Of a DNA stretch of 64,000 nt, positions 24,209-32,117 are shown one piece after another. Position 1 is the stretch's first letter, and each line of letters begins with the position of its first letter. Source of the DNA: Bacteroidota bacterium (lineage in GTDB: Bacteria; Bacteroidota; Bacteroidia; Flavobacteriales; Weeksellaceae); the NCBI GenBank assembly GCA_023423715.1, contig JAFAFC010000006.1, forward strand, positions 1-64,000, read 5' to 3'. Under the pieces are notes generated by a model. It saw nothing but the letters and a program-made list of their open reading frames with translations. It made no database searches and had not been told where the DNA came from. The position numbers and the translations under genes were made by a program.

Positions 24209-25602
24209 GGTAATTTCTTTTTAGTTTGTGTTTTTCCTAAAAACCAATTGATTCCTGCTCCAATGTGGAAGGCTTGATCTTTTCGTTTTCCATTTTTGAA
24301 ATCGTCCCAATCGTCCGTAAATCCGTAATCGAATTGAGCATTGGCACGAATTGCGAGTCTTTGCGTGATCATATATTCTAAGCCACCACCAAATTGGGTT
24401 CGGAATTTTGTATTATTAGCGTTAGAAAACATGCTTCCAATTCCTGCGTAGAGGTAAGGTGAAAATTTGTACTGCGGAAGCAAAGTGGTTTCCAGATTGA
24501 GCTCTGTAGTCACAAAATTTCTCTTTAAGATTCCTACATTTTCAAACGTTGCAAAATTGGTATTGAATTCCAAATTGAAATACTCGTTGACATAATATTT
24601 CAAACCAATTTTTCCTCCAATATGGGATTTGCTGTCCACATAGTCGCCTTTGATTTCATCGGAATTTCCTAAGGCTAATAATGACATTCCTGTTCTATAA
24701 AGTCGTGGTGTTTTATTACCAACTTCTCGCGCGTAGTTGCTTACAATTTCTTCGTCCTGTCCTTGGATAAGTTTCTCAACTTTATTGCTATAATTGGCAT
24801 CTGCATCCCAAATTCCTTCTTTAATTCCTTCTAAAATTAAAGAGTGAACTGCTTTCTCAATTGCTTGTGTTACAGCAAGGGAAACGGGTTCATTTTGGGT
24901 AACGCCTAATTCTGCTTCGAGAATTTTATCCGCATCTACATACCGAAATAATCCACCACTAGCCGTAGTAGATAAAATGTTTTTTGAGGTATAAACCGTT
25001 TTAAGAATTTCACCACTCATACTGGAAACCAATCGTAAATAAACCGTTACTCGATCTTGACGGTATTGCGTATTTGCGCCAATACCGAAATAACGGGCGC
25101 CGGCACCTCCAGTAACGACATTGGTGTCGTAAGAGATAATTCCTCCTTCTAGTAAAATTCCTGCGTACAAAAGTGGTGGCAATTGGTCATCAATCGCCGT
25201 TTTTCCGTCTTCTTGTACTTTATATTCTTTTCGTGTGGTTCTAATGATTTGTCTTTCATTAAGGATATCACCAATGTTTTCTCGTTCTATTGGGCGAAAC
25301 CATTTCGTATCCTCTAATGCTTTTAATAAAATGCTTGTGGTTCCTTGCGGAATCGCGGTACTCCAGCCACTTCCATTTTCTTGCATTTTGTATTGACCGG
25401 TTTGGTCTTTGAATTTGTAAACTCCAATGACGATTTTTTCTCGTGGTGGAGGGAGATTGAGTAGTTTTTTGGTAATCGGAGTGATTTCTCCGACCGTAGA
25501 TTTTTCGCTTTCTGAAGGAAAATTAAATAATCCCGCGCAGCTGCTAACCGTTGAAAGGCTGATGATTACCAAAATCGTTCTAAAAATAGGAGACCTTTTC
25601 AT
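24205..25602 (-). CDS. csgG: CsgG curli secretion pore with extra C-terminal beta-barrel
   Basis: A 465-residue lipoprotein (Cys22 in VSSC). Residues about 40-275 are the CsgG domain (KIVIGVYKFKDQTGQYK, GTTSILLKALEDTKWFRPIERENI, RQIIR), the subunit of the nonameric outer-membrane channel for curlin. E. coli CsgG is 277 residues; here about 190 more follow. From about 305 the tail is a run of amphipathic strands (GGKIGLKYYVNEYFNLEF, PYLYAGIGSMF, RTQFGGGLEYMI, AFHIGAGINWFLG) typical of an 8-stranded OmpX/OprF-like barrel. It lies 8 bases after csgF and overlaps the next gene by four bases. Confidence 0.9.
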   Translation of the reverse strand: MKRSPIFRTILVIISLSTVSSCAGLFNFPSESEKSTVGEITPITKKLLNLPPPREKIVIGVYKFKDQTGQYKMQENGSGWSTAIPQGTTSILLKALEDTKWFRPIERENIGDILNERQIIRTTRKEYKVQEDGKTAIDDQLPPLLYAGILLEGGIISYDTNVVTGGAGARYFGIGANTQYRQDRVTVYLRLVSSMSGEILKTVYTSKNILSTTASGGLFRYVDADKILEAELGVTQNEPVSLAVTQAIEKAVHSLILEGIKEGIWDADANYSNKVEKLIQGQDEEIVSNYAREVGNKTPRLYRTGMSLLALGNSDEIKGDYVDSKSHIGGKIGLKYYVNEYFNLEFNTNFATFENVGILKRNFVTTELNLETTLLPQYKFSPYLYAGIGSMFSNANNTKFRTQFGGGLEYMITQRLAIRANAQFDYGFTDDWDDFKNGKRKDQAFHIGAGINWFLGKTQTKKKLP

Positions 25603-25610
25603 GGCGTTAG

Positions 25611-26012
25611 TTATTTAGGTATTATTATTTCCGATTGTTCACCTGTACTTGTGTCCAAGATATTGATGATTAATCCTTTGTCACTTTCGGTGACTTTCAA
25701 ATAAAGTGAGCCAAACATGTATGTTCCAGGTTTGATTCCGTCTTCAAATTGATTTCCGAATAATTTTTGCGATAGTTGACTAAGCAACTGTCGGTTCATG
25801 CTTTCTGTAAAACTTCCTAAAGAATTGAGGTTAGAAAGTGAAGAAGATCCTGTACTTGTTTTGAACTGGCTTTGGGCTGCTGCCGAACTCATCAACCATT
25901 GGTAATTGAATGTATCACCTCCAAATGCCGGGTTGACTGGTTTGTAGCTAAACTGTTGTCCAAAAGCACAAAAACATAGCATGCATGCTAAGATGGATAT
26001 TAGTTTTTTCAT
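25611..26012 (-). CDS. csgF: Curli assembly protein CsgF
   Basis: A 133-residue exported protein (signal about 1-18). The mature N-terminus QFSYKPVNPAFGGDTFNYQWLMSSA carries the CsgF hallmark (NPxFGG then a residue-rich SAxAQ), the part that inserts into the CsgG channel vestibule in E. coli. It is located between csgE and csgG in a tight operon (11 and 8 base gaps). It couples secretion to surface nucleation by CsgB. Confidence 0.9.
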   Translation of the reverse strand: MKKLISILACMLCFCAFGQQFSYKPVNPAFGGDTFNYQWLMSSAAAQSQFKTSTGSSSLSNLNSLGSFTESMNRQLLSQLSQKLFGNQFEDGIKPGTYMFGSLYLKVTESDKGLIINILDTSTGEQSEIIIPK

Positions 26013-26023
26013 GGTTTATGTTT

Positions 26024-26748
26024 TTAATAAATAAATCCTGTATCTGCGGTGTTTTTCTGTTCCTGATAACTAAAGATACTTTGTAGTGTTGCGCTAAGAG
26101 ATTCTTCTAAATAATCGTCTTCGGGTTTAGATAAAAAGGAATAGATAGGCGTGTCGTCTGCAAGAATTTGGATGATGGTATTGGTTCCTCGAAAAGGTAG
26201 CTCTGCAACTTTTAAGATAAAATCAACTTGAATTTCGTTGAGCATCATTTTATTTTGCAATCTGCTGTAAAAGTCGGAACCTACTCGAGTTTTGGTTTCA
26301 TCAATTGTAATTCCGCGTAGTTTTATATCTTCTTCTTGAAATTTTTTTTTTCAAGATTTGCCATCTTGTTATTGTAAATCAAACTATCTTGGCTTACGGT
26401 ATAGTTTTTTTCATCACGGATGAAAAGAAAGACTTTTAAAGCGTCTTTTTTATCAATGTTGAGGCTTATTTCAGAAAGTTTTTTGGTTTCATTGGGTTGC
26501 AATGTGAACTTTCCAGATTGCTGATTGGAAGACAAATTACCCGTTCCGCTTTCCTTCACCGCCAAGAGCTGATAGGTTAATGACTGAAATACTTTGGAAG
26601 AGTTGTTAGCGACGGCTTCGAGTACGAACAAACCTTCAACTTCTTTTTTCTCAATTTTTGCGGTTACGCTGGGTGTAGTTTGCGCATGGCTTAGTGAAAA
26701 CATCATCAAAGTATTTAGTACAATTGCTAATTTAGTTCGTAGTTTCAT
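26024..26748 (-). CDS. csgE: Fused CsgC/CsgH-like and CsgE protein, interrupted by a frameshift at A10
   Basis: As written, two frames: residues 1-141 (26748-26323) and a downstream frame (to 26024). The first has a signal peptide and a CsgC/CsgH-like beta-sandwich (KFTLQPNETKKLSEISLNI). Adding one A to the ten-A tract (26342-26351) joins them into a 241-residue protein that continues FQEEDIKLRGITIDETKTR, VGSDFYSRLQNK, then FILKVAELPFRG: a CsgE with the GLLxDxTxxxxGxDFY motif. So a chaperone-like amyloid-inhibitor domain is fused to the secretion adaptor CsgE. The break may be a sequencing error, a phase switch or a programmed slip. Confidence 0.82.
26342..26351 (-). other. A10 homopolymer at the csgH-csgE junction
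   Basis: Ten A on the coding strand (T on plus). With 11 A the reading frame is continuous; with 10 it stops five codons after the tract. Such tracts are prone to slipped-strand change and to sequencing error. Confidence 0.75.
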
Positions 26749-26758
26749 GTTTTTTCAA

Positions 26759-27163
26759 TTAATAGTTTCGCATGAAAATCATCTTATTATCTCCTTTAAT
26801 ATTCAGTTGTATTTTGTCTGAAATACTATTGGATCCGGTAACATCTACATGATTATTAAATCCATTAACATGAACCTTCGTTTCTACATTTTTGGTTGCA
26901 TCCGGATTAATAAAGAATGTTGTGTTATAATTTCCCAATTGGGTAAACTCTAAATTGCTTTTCTGACTGCGGTTAAAAACTTCTATTTTATTTTGATTTC
27001 CCACTTGAAGGATTTCGGTTGCGTGAGTCGCATTTTCCTTAGTTGTTTGGGTGGGTGTTGTCAATAATTGCAGAATATTTTTACTGTTGATTTCAGAAAA
27101 GGAAACTTGTTGCGCTTCAACACCTATAAAAGTGAATAAAAGCATGATGAATAAAGTTTTCAT
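26759..27163 (-). CDS. csgB: CsgB-like minor curlin
   Basis: A 134-residue exported protein (signal about 1-17). After a 30-residue N-terminal segment come imperfect curlin-type units with the QxGNxN pattern: QVGNQNKIEVF, TQLGNYNTTFF, VNGFNNHVDV. The few, divergent repeats fit a nucleator or minor subunit rather than the main fibre subunit. It lies 10 bases before the csgE-fusion gene and downstream of csgA; a hairpin in the csgA-csgB gap may lower its expression relative to csgA. Confidence 0.75.
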   Translation of the reverse strand: MKTLFIMLLFTFIGVEAQQVSFSEINSKNILQLLTTPTQTTKENATHATEILQVGNQNKIEVFNRSQKSNLEFTQLGNYNTTFFINPDATKNVETKVHVNGFNNHVDVTGSNSISDKIQLNIKGDNKMIFMRNY

Positions 27164-27184
27164 AATCTGTATTTATGGTTAAAA

Positions 27185-27206
27185 GGAGAAGCCCGAAGGC
27201 TTCTCC
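27185..27206 (-). terminator. Intercistronic hairpin between csgA and csgB
   Basis: GGAGAAGCC and GGCTTCTCC form a perfect 9-bp stem around a CGAA tetraloop, followed on the minus strand by only four T. It may act as a leaky terminator or a 3' stabiliser of csgA mRNA, giving more of the main subunit than of later genes. Confidence 0.6.
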
Positions 27207-27249
27207 AAGGTCTCATTTAGTAGATAAATGATTTTGGTATGATGTTGTT

Positions 27250-28074
27250 TTAGCAACCAGGTTGTCCTTTAGGGCATTTAGGAGTTGGCATTGGAGGTGC
27301 ACAACAATCAGTACTAGAGCTACCAGGTTGTTGTACTACGATAATACTATTGTCGCAACCAATTTGTGTGTCTTTAGAATAATGTCCATTTCCTAATTGA
27401 GTTTGTGAGATTGAGTTTCTATCTCCGTCTTGAATTGCATAAGCTATGTTGCTGTCGCCAAATTGTAATTGGTTTACCTTGTTGTCATAACCTTTTTGGT
27501 TTGAATCTGCGTAGTTGAAATCACCAATTTGTAATTGTCCTGTTTGGTTTCCTGCTCCATTTTGCCATGCTACAGCTTCATTCTTTTTCCCAGATTGTCC
27601 TTGTACAACTAAATTTTTATCTCCGTACTGAGTAGACTTAGCGTCATTTTCTTTTCCATCTTGGGCTTGAAGTGCTTCATTGGCTGTTCCACATTGCATC
27701 GCGTAAACCGCATTTTTGCTACCAAACTGATATTGTGTTACAGAATTATCTTTACCGTATTGTTTTGTTTCAGCGGTGTTTTCTTTACCATTTTGATACG
27801 TGAAATTTGAGTTTTTATCCCCTTTTTGTAAAACGTCTACTTCGTTATCGTTACCGTAAGTTTTAATGGTGTTTTCATTTCTCTTATTCCATTGTTCAAC
27901 TGTAGCTTTGTTACGGTCTCCGTCTTGAAGAGTATTGTTGTCATTCTTAAATCCTGTCTGAGCAATTTTTGCCTCATTAGAATTTCCCACTTGTTTTGTA
28001 ACATCGTGATTTTGCTGTGCATAAGAAAATGTTACTGCCATAAGTGCGATTGCACTTGCTAATACTTTTTTCAT
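27250..28074 (-). CDS. csgA: Major curlin subunit CsgA-like with 20 half-repeats and Cys-rich tail
   Basis: A 274-residue exported protein: signal about 1-19, then 20 uninterrupted 11-residue units (residues 28-247) with consensus QxGxxNxxxxx, which pair into ten 22-residue beta-arches of a functional amyloid; E. coli CsgA has five such arches. Only one of the Q positions is replaced (TYGNDN). The last 27 residues are a Ser/Pro/Cys tail with four Cys (TDCCAPPMPTPKCPK to the C-terminal GC); two more Cys lie in repeats. The start is set at MKKVLASAIALMA; an upstream ATG at 28119 would put 15 odd residues before the signal. Confidence 0.92.
   Translation of the reverse strand: MKKVLASAIALMAVTFSYAQQNHDVTKQVGNSNEAKIAQTGFKNDNNTLQDGDRNKATVEQWNKRNENTIKTYGNDNEVDVLQKGDKNSNFTYQNGKENTAETKQYGKDNSVTQYQFGSKNAVYAMQCGTANEALQAQDGKENDAKSTQYGDKNLVVQGQSGKKNEAVAWQNGAGNQTGQLQIGDFNYADSNQKGYDNKVNQLQFGDSNIAYAIQDGDRNSISQTQLGNGHYSKDTQIGCDNSIIVVQQPGSSSTDCCAPPMPTPKCPKGQPGC
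27334..27993 (-). repeat. 33-base periodic curlin coding repeats (20 units)
   Basis: The repeat region of csgA has a strict 33-base period at the codon level (20 units, no register slips). DNA copies are diverged, so this is protein-level selection rather than a fresh tandem array. Confidence 0.9.
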
Positions 28075-28375
28075 GATAATAAGTTTTTTTTGGTTAGTAT
28101 GTGGTACAAATGTCTGCATCCTACAAAATCAAAACATCACCATAAATTGTGAATTGTAAAATATCACCATTTCTAACTACCACTTGGGGGAATTTCCCCT
28201 TTTTTCTACGTAAAACACGGTTGCGATTTCCTATTCTTTATAAAAAAGCGATTTCATCGTGGTTTTGACTATTTTTCATTTTATCTTACTGAAAATAATA
28301 TAAAAGAAAATGAATTTTAAAAAACAAGCATTCAGGGTTTTAGAAGTAATTTTACAGCCGTAAAAACACAACAAA
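28075..28375. promoter_or_regulatory. Divergent control region csgA / HdeD-like gene
   Basis: About 300 bases without a gene. A 13-base direct repeat, AAAAyATCACCAT (28131-28143 and 28158-28170, one mismatch, 27 bases apart), lies 57-96 bases before csgA. A 13-base palindrome GGGGAATTTCCCC is at 28187-28199. ACATTTG at 28103-28109 on the minus strand is a partial -7 match for csgA. The direct repeats are candidate binding sites for the csg regulator. Confidence 0.5.
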
Positions 28376-28933
28376 ATGAATAATCAAACTACTTTTTCTG
28401 CAGGGAAGTATTGGTATTTACCATTAATTTCGGGAGTTCTCTTTATTCTTCTCAGTTTTTGGGTTTTCAAAACACCAGTTGAATCTTATCTGGCCTTATC
28501 CGTATTTTTTGCAAGTCTGTTTATGATCGGTGGTTTACTAGAGGTTTTTCGGGCATTAAATAATTCCGGATCCAAAGGATGGGGGTGGAGTTTAACATTC
28601 GGTATTGTCGATGTTATATTTGGCGTATTGCTACTTTCCAATCCTGCCTTAAGTGCATCGGCATTAATACTGTATGTTGGCTTTATCTTAATGTTTCGGT
28701 CGATTTCAAGTATTGGTTTTGCTACCGACTTGAAAGATATGGGCGTAAAATCGTGGGTTGGACCTTTAATTTTTGGAATCTTAGGATTGATATTGGCCGC
28801 GATGATGATTTTTAATCCTGCATTTGGAGGCTTTACCATTATTTTTTACACCGCCATGTCCTTATTTTTTATTGGGCTATTTCAAATTTTATTAGCATTT
28901 AGTCTCAAAAAATTAAATGCTTTATCAAAATAA
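28376..28933 (+). CDS. HdeD-family (DUF308) membrane protein
   Basis: A 185-residue protein with six hydrophobic segments (about 13-30, 38-55, 70-87, 93-110, 127-144, 152-172), the pattern of HdeD/DUF308 proteins. In E. coli HdeD aids acid resistance at high density; the function here is unknown. It diverges from the curli operon over a 300-base shared control region and ends with a clear terminator. Confidence 0.85.
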   Translation: MNNQTTFSAGKYWYLPLISGVLFILLSFWVFKTPVESYLALSVFFASLFMIGGLLEVFRALNNSGSKGWGWSLTFGIVDVIFGVLLLSNPALSASALILYVGFILMFRSISSIGFATDLKDMGVKSWVGPLIFGILGLILAAMMIFNPAFGGFTIIFYTAMSLFFIGLFQILLAFSLKKLNALSK

Positions 28934-28940
28934 ATTTCAG

Positions 28941-28969
28941 CAAGTCTTTCTAAAGAAAGGCTTGTTTTT
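28941..28969 (+). terminator. Terminator after HdeD-like gene
   Basis: A 10-bp stem with one wobble pair (28941-28950 with 28955-28964) and five T. Confidence 0.8.
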
Positions 28970-29059
28970 GTTTAATATTTTTTTTTAAAATATTTTAAAG
29001 TAATTCAGAATTTGGTTCGTCTAAAGGAATGGAAAGAAAAAATAAACTTGGAAACTTTT

Positions 29060-29090
29060 TTTGTTTTTTAGTTTTCTTTGCGTACTTTTG
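29060..29090 (+). promoter_or_regulatory. Promoter of TetR-RND efflux operon
   Basis: TTTG (29060-29063), exactly 19 bases, then TACTTTTG (29083-29090): a full match to the Bacteroidota consensus. The ATG follows only 9 bases after the box, so the leader is very short or absent. Confidence 0.8.
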
Positions 29091-29099
29091 CAGCCGATT

Positions 29100-29714
29100 A
29101 TGATGGAAAACAACAATTTTTTAGAAAAAGCAACGGCTTTGTTTCTCAAATATGGTCCCAAAACAGTGACTATGGATGATGTGGCAAAAGAGTTTGGGAT
29201 GTCTAAAAAGACATTGTATCAGCTCTATGCAAATAAAGACGAGTTGTTGAAAGCCGTTTTGCTCGACATTGTACGCAATGTAATTAATGATGTAAAACGT
29301 AGAATGAAGGAAGTGGAACATCCACTGCAATTATTTCTTCGTACAGAAGCTAGTTTTGCAGAGTTTATGGTAGAAGATCGAGATATCTTTATGATCCAAA
29401 TGTCGCGTTATTACCCAGAAATTTTTAGAGAGCATTCTCTTTCTGTGTTTGAGGAAATCAATGCTTTCTTAACAGAAATAATTATTGAGGGAAGAAAAAA
29501 TGGGGTGATTCGGGAAGATTTCGACATCAGAACGTACTCTAAGTTCTTGATGATTTTGAATCAATCTTCGATTGAATCTCCATTTTTCGAAAATGCGTTC
29601 GAACAACGAGCAACGATACGTTCAGGTATTGATGGATTTTATCTCAATGCCATCCTAACGGAAAAAGGAAAATTAAAATTGAAAGAACTGAAAGAAAATG
29701 ATAAAGAAGATTAA
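29100..29714 (+). CDS. TetR/AcrR-family transcriptional regulator
   Basis: A 204-residue regulator. The N-terminal HTH is typical: TVTMDDVAKEFGMSKKTLYQLYANKDELLKAV; the rest is the all-helical ligand domain. The start is MMENNNFLEK (29100 or 29103); an upstream in-frame start would precede the promoter. Its 3' end overlaps the TolC-like gene by 17 bases, so it is the first gene of an autoregulated efflux operon, in which it probably acts as repressor. Confidence 0.9.
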   Translation: MMENNNFLEKATALFLKYGPKTVTMDDVAKEFGMSKKTLYQLYANKDELLKAVLLDIVRNVINDVKRRMKEVEHPLQLFLRTEASFAEFMVEDRDIFMIQMSRYYPEIFREHSLSVFEEINAFLTEIIIEGRKNGVIREDFDIRTYSKFLMILNQSSIESPFFENAFEQRATIRSGIDGFYLNAILTEKGKLKLKELKENDKED

Positions 29715-31044
29715 TCTAGCGATCTGTGCAGTAGCATTTGCGGGAGCAATGCAGGCGCAGAATGTGCAAAACCTTAGTCTAAAGGAAGCCATAGATTATG
29801 CGTTGCTTAACAAAGCGGCAGCGCAAAAGGCCTCTTTGGATCTTAAAAAAGGAGATGCACAAATTATGCAGGCAAAAGCGGGTGCTTTGCCCAAAGTGGA
29901 TATCGTAAACAACACGACGTACAACCCAATTATTCAGCAAATGATGTTTGCCATGCAAGGTCAAGCACCAATGATTGTTGAAATGGGGCAAAAATGGCAA
30001 TCAACGCATTTATTACAAGTAAACCAAACGCTTTTTAACCAAGCGGTTTTTACAGGTTTGAAGGCGGCTAAATCCACAAAGGAATTTTATGAATTAAATA
30101 AAAACCTTACCGATGAGCAAATCATCGATAAAGTGGCAAATACGTACTATCAAGTGTATAAGGCAGATCAAATGTTGGAGAATTTGGATAGTAATCTTCA
30201 AATTTCAGAGCAAACAATTAAGATTATTAAAGGTTTGTACGATGCAGGTTTAGCAAAGAAAATTGATTACGATCGAAGTGTTGTTGGTATTAACAATATT
30301 AGAGCGAACAAGCAGCAGTTGATTAATCAAAAAGAGATCAGTGAAAACACATTGAAATTTATTATTGGGATGCCAATGAATCAAGAAATTGAGCTTCCTG
30401 AAAATAGTTTTGATGCTTCCGTTTTACCTAACGATACCGAAGGAAGTCATACGTCTGAAAGAACAGAATTGAAAGTTTTAAACAAACAAATCGAACTTTT
30501 AGAATGGCAGAAAAAAGCGACGATTGCGGAGTATTATCCAACGGCATCGCTTACGGGAAGCTACGGCTGGTACGGTTTGGGTAAAAAAATGCCTTGGTTC
30601 AATACAGGATTCGAAAACGGAGTGAACTGGAGTGACGCTTTATCCATCGGTTTGAATGTGAATATTCCGATTTTCAAAGGTTTTGCAACCAAAGCAAAAG
30701 AAGAATTGAATCAAATTGAAATTGAAAAAGCACAAATGGACTTGAAAGAAACCCAATTATCATTGGATATGGCGTATGAAAACGCTCTTTCATCTCTTAA
30801 AAACAGCCAGATTGCAATTGAAAATCAAGAAACCAACCTAAAATTGGCAGAAGATGTTCTTTCGAATACACGAAGCAACTACCAATATGGTTTGGCTACA
30901 TTAAACGACTTGCTAGATGCCGAGAGAGATTTGGCGGATGCTAAAAATAATTTAACATCATCCAAGCTAGACTACAAACTAGCTGAAATAGAATATTTAA
31001 AATCACAAGGAAAACTCAAAACTTTAAACGGAAATACGCTGTAA
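29698..31044 (+). CDS. TolC-family outer-membrane efflux protein
   Basis: A 448-residue outer-membrane factor: signal peptide ending MQAQ (about 1-21), then two OEP repeats with the LSLKEAIDYALLNKAAAQKAS entry motif and the second-repeat DLLDAERDLADAKNNLTSSKLDYKLAEIEYLKSQG. It forms the exit duct of the RND pump encoded next. The gene overlaps the TetR end and abuts the adaptor gene (1 base). Confidence 0.93.
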   Translation: MIKKINLAICAVAFAGAMQAQNVQNLSLKEAIDYALLNKAAAQKASLDLKKGDAQIMQAKAGALPKVDIVNNTTYNPIIQQMMFAMQGQAPMIVEMGQKWQSTHLLQVNQTLFNQAVFTGLKAAKSTKEFYELNKNLTDEQIIDKVANTYYQVYKADQMLENLDSNLQISEQTIKIIKGLYDAGLAKKIDYDRSVVGINNIRANKQQLINQKEISENTLKFIIGMPMNQEIELPENSFDASVLPNDTEGSHTSERTELKVLNKQIELLEWQKKATIAEYYPTASLTGSYGWYGLGKKMPWFNTGFENGVNWSDALSIGLNVNIPIFKGFATKAKEELNQIEIEKAQMDLKETQLSLDMAYENALSSLKNSQIAIENQETNLKLAEDVLSNTRSNYQYGLATLNDLLDAERDLADAKNNLTSSKLDYKLAEIEYLKSQGKLKTLNGNTL

Positions 31045-31045
31045 A

Positions 31046-32098
31046 ATGAAAAGAATAATTACAACAATAATCATCTTAGTTGCCGTAGCCGCGGGAATTT
31101 ATTTTATCCTAACGGGCAACAAAAAGAAGAATCAAGAGAAGGTGGAGCAAGTTGCTGCGAAAAATCCGGATGTGGTCGTTCGTGTTGCACAAGTTTCGCA
31201 TCAAGAAATTAACGACGGATTTAGTGTAAATGGTTCTTTTCTAGCGAATAGAACAGCGAATATCGCGTCTGAAGTTTCTGGTCAAATTTCGGCTCTTTAC
31301 GTAAAAGAAGGAAGTCATGTTGGTGCAGGTCAAGTTATCGCTCGATTAAAAGGTGACAAACTGAATGTGAATGTAACCAATGCACAAGCAAATTTAGACA
31401 ATGCACAAGCAGCACTTAGCCGTTACGAAATGGCTTATAAAACAGGTGGTGTTACTGCTTTGCAATTAGATCAAGCGAGATTGCAAGTGAAAAACGCGAG
31501 AGCGCAAGTTCAAAGCGCAAACTTGAATTCGGGGGATACAACGATCCGTGCAAAAGTGGGTGGAATTGTAAATCAGAAATTCCTAGAAGTTGGATCAATC
31601 GTAAGTCCGGGAACGGCGATTGTTGAAATCGTAGATATTTCTCAAGTAAAATTGAAAGTAGATGTGGATGAAGCAATGGTTGCTAAACTTTCTTTAGGAC
31701 AAATTGTAAAAGTACAATCAAGTGTAGAAGAAGGTTCTGTTGATGGTAGAATTACCTTCATCGCACCAGCTTCAACAGGAGCATTGAAATTCCCAGTGGA
31801 AATCACAGTTCCAAATGGTTTAAATAAACTAAAAGCGGGAATGTATGGTACAGCAATCTTTAATGAAGGAACGGCTGCTAAGCCTTTAGTAATCCCGAGA
31901 GACGCTTTTGTAGGAAGTGTGAGCCAAAACGAAGTTTTTGTTGTTAGAGACAAAAAAGCGTACATGGTAAAAGTACAAAGTGGGATGAATTATGGTGATA
32001 AAGTAGAAATCATCAGCGGATTAAAAGAAGGTGATATGGTAGTAACCAGTGGACAGATCAACTTGATCGATGGGACACCTGTATCCGTTTTGAAATAA
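31046..32098 (+). CDS. RND efflux periplasmic adaptor (membrane fusion protein)
   Basis: A 350-residue adaptor anchored by an N-terminal hydrophobic segment (about 5-22). It has a biotinyl-lipoyl half motif (ANIASEVSGQISALYVKEGSHVGAGQVIARL), a short alpha-hairpin (NAQANLDNAQAALSRYEMA), the second lipoyl half (IRAKVGGIVNQKFLEVGSIV) and a beta-barrel. It links the inner-membrane pump to the TolC-like protein. Confidence 0.93.
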   Translation: MKRIITTIIILVAVAAGIYFILTGNKKKNQEKVEQVAAKNPDVVVRVAQVSHQEINDGFSVNGSFLANRTANIASEVSGQISALYVKEGSHVGAGQVIARLKGDKLNVNVTNAQANLDNAQAALSRYEMAYKTGGVTALQLDQARLQVKNARAQVQSANLNSGDTTIRAKVGGIVNQKFLEVGSIVSPGTAIVEIVDISQVKLKVDVDEAMVAKLSLGQIVKVQSSVEEGSVDGRITFIAPASTGALKFPVEITVPNGLNKLKAGMYGTAIFNEGTAAKPLVIPRDAFVGSVSQNEVFVVRDKKAYMVKVQSGMNYGDKVEIISGLKEGDMVVTSGQINLIDGTPVSVLK

Positions 32099-32117
32099 TT
32101 AAGCAGAAGAATTTATT

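Noticed and set aside
27334..27993. Tandem repeat array or CRISPR-like periodic DNA
   Set aside because: The 33-base period follows codons of curlin repeats; there are no conserved DNA repeats with unique spacers and no cas genes.
28075..28119. ATG at 28119 as csgA start
   Set aside because: It would put 15 charged, unconserved residues before a normal signal peptide; MKKVLASAIALMA at 28074 is the natural start.
28187..28199. GGGGAATTTCCCC palindrome plus T run as a terminator
   Set aside because: There is no loop to form a hairpin of useful size and no gene on the plus strand ends here; kept only as a possible operator.
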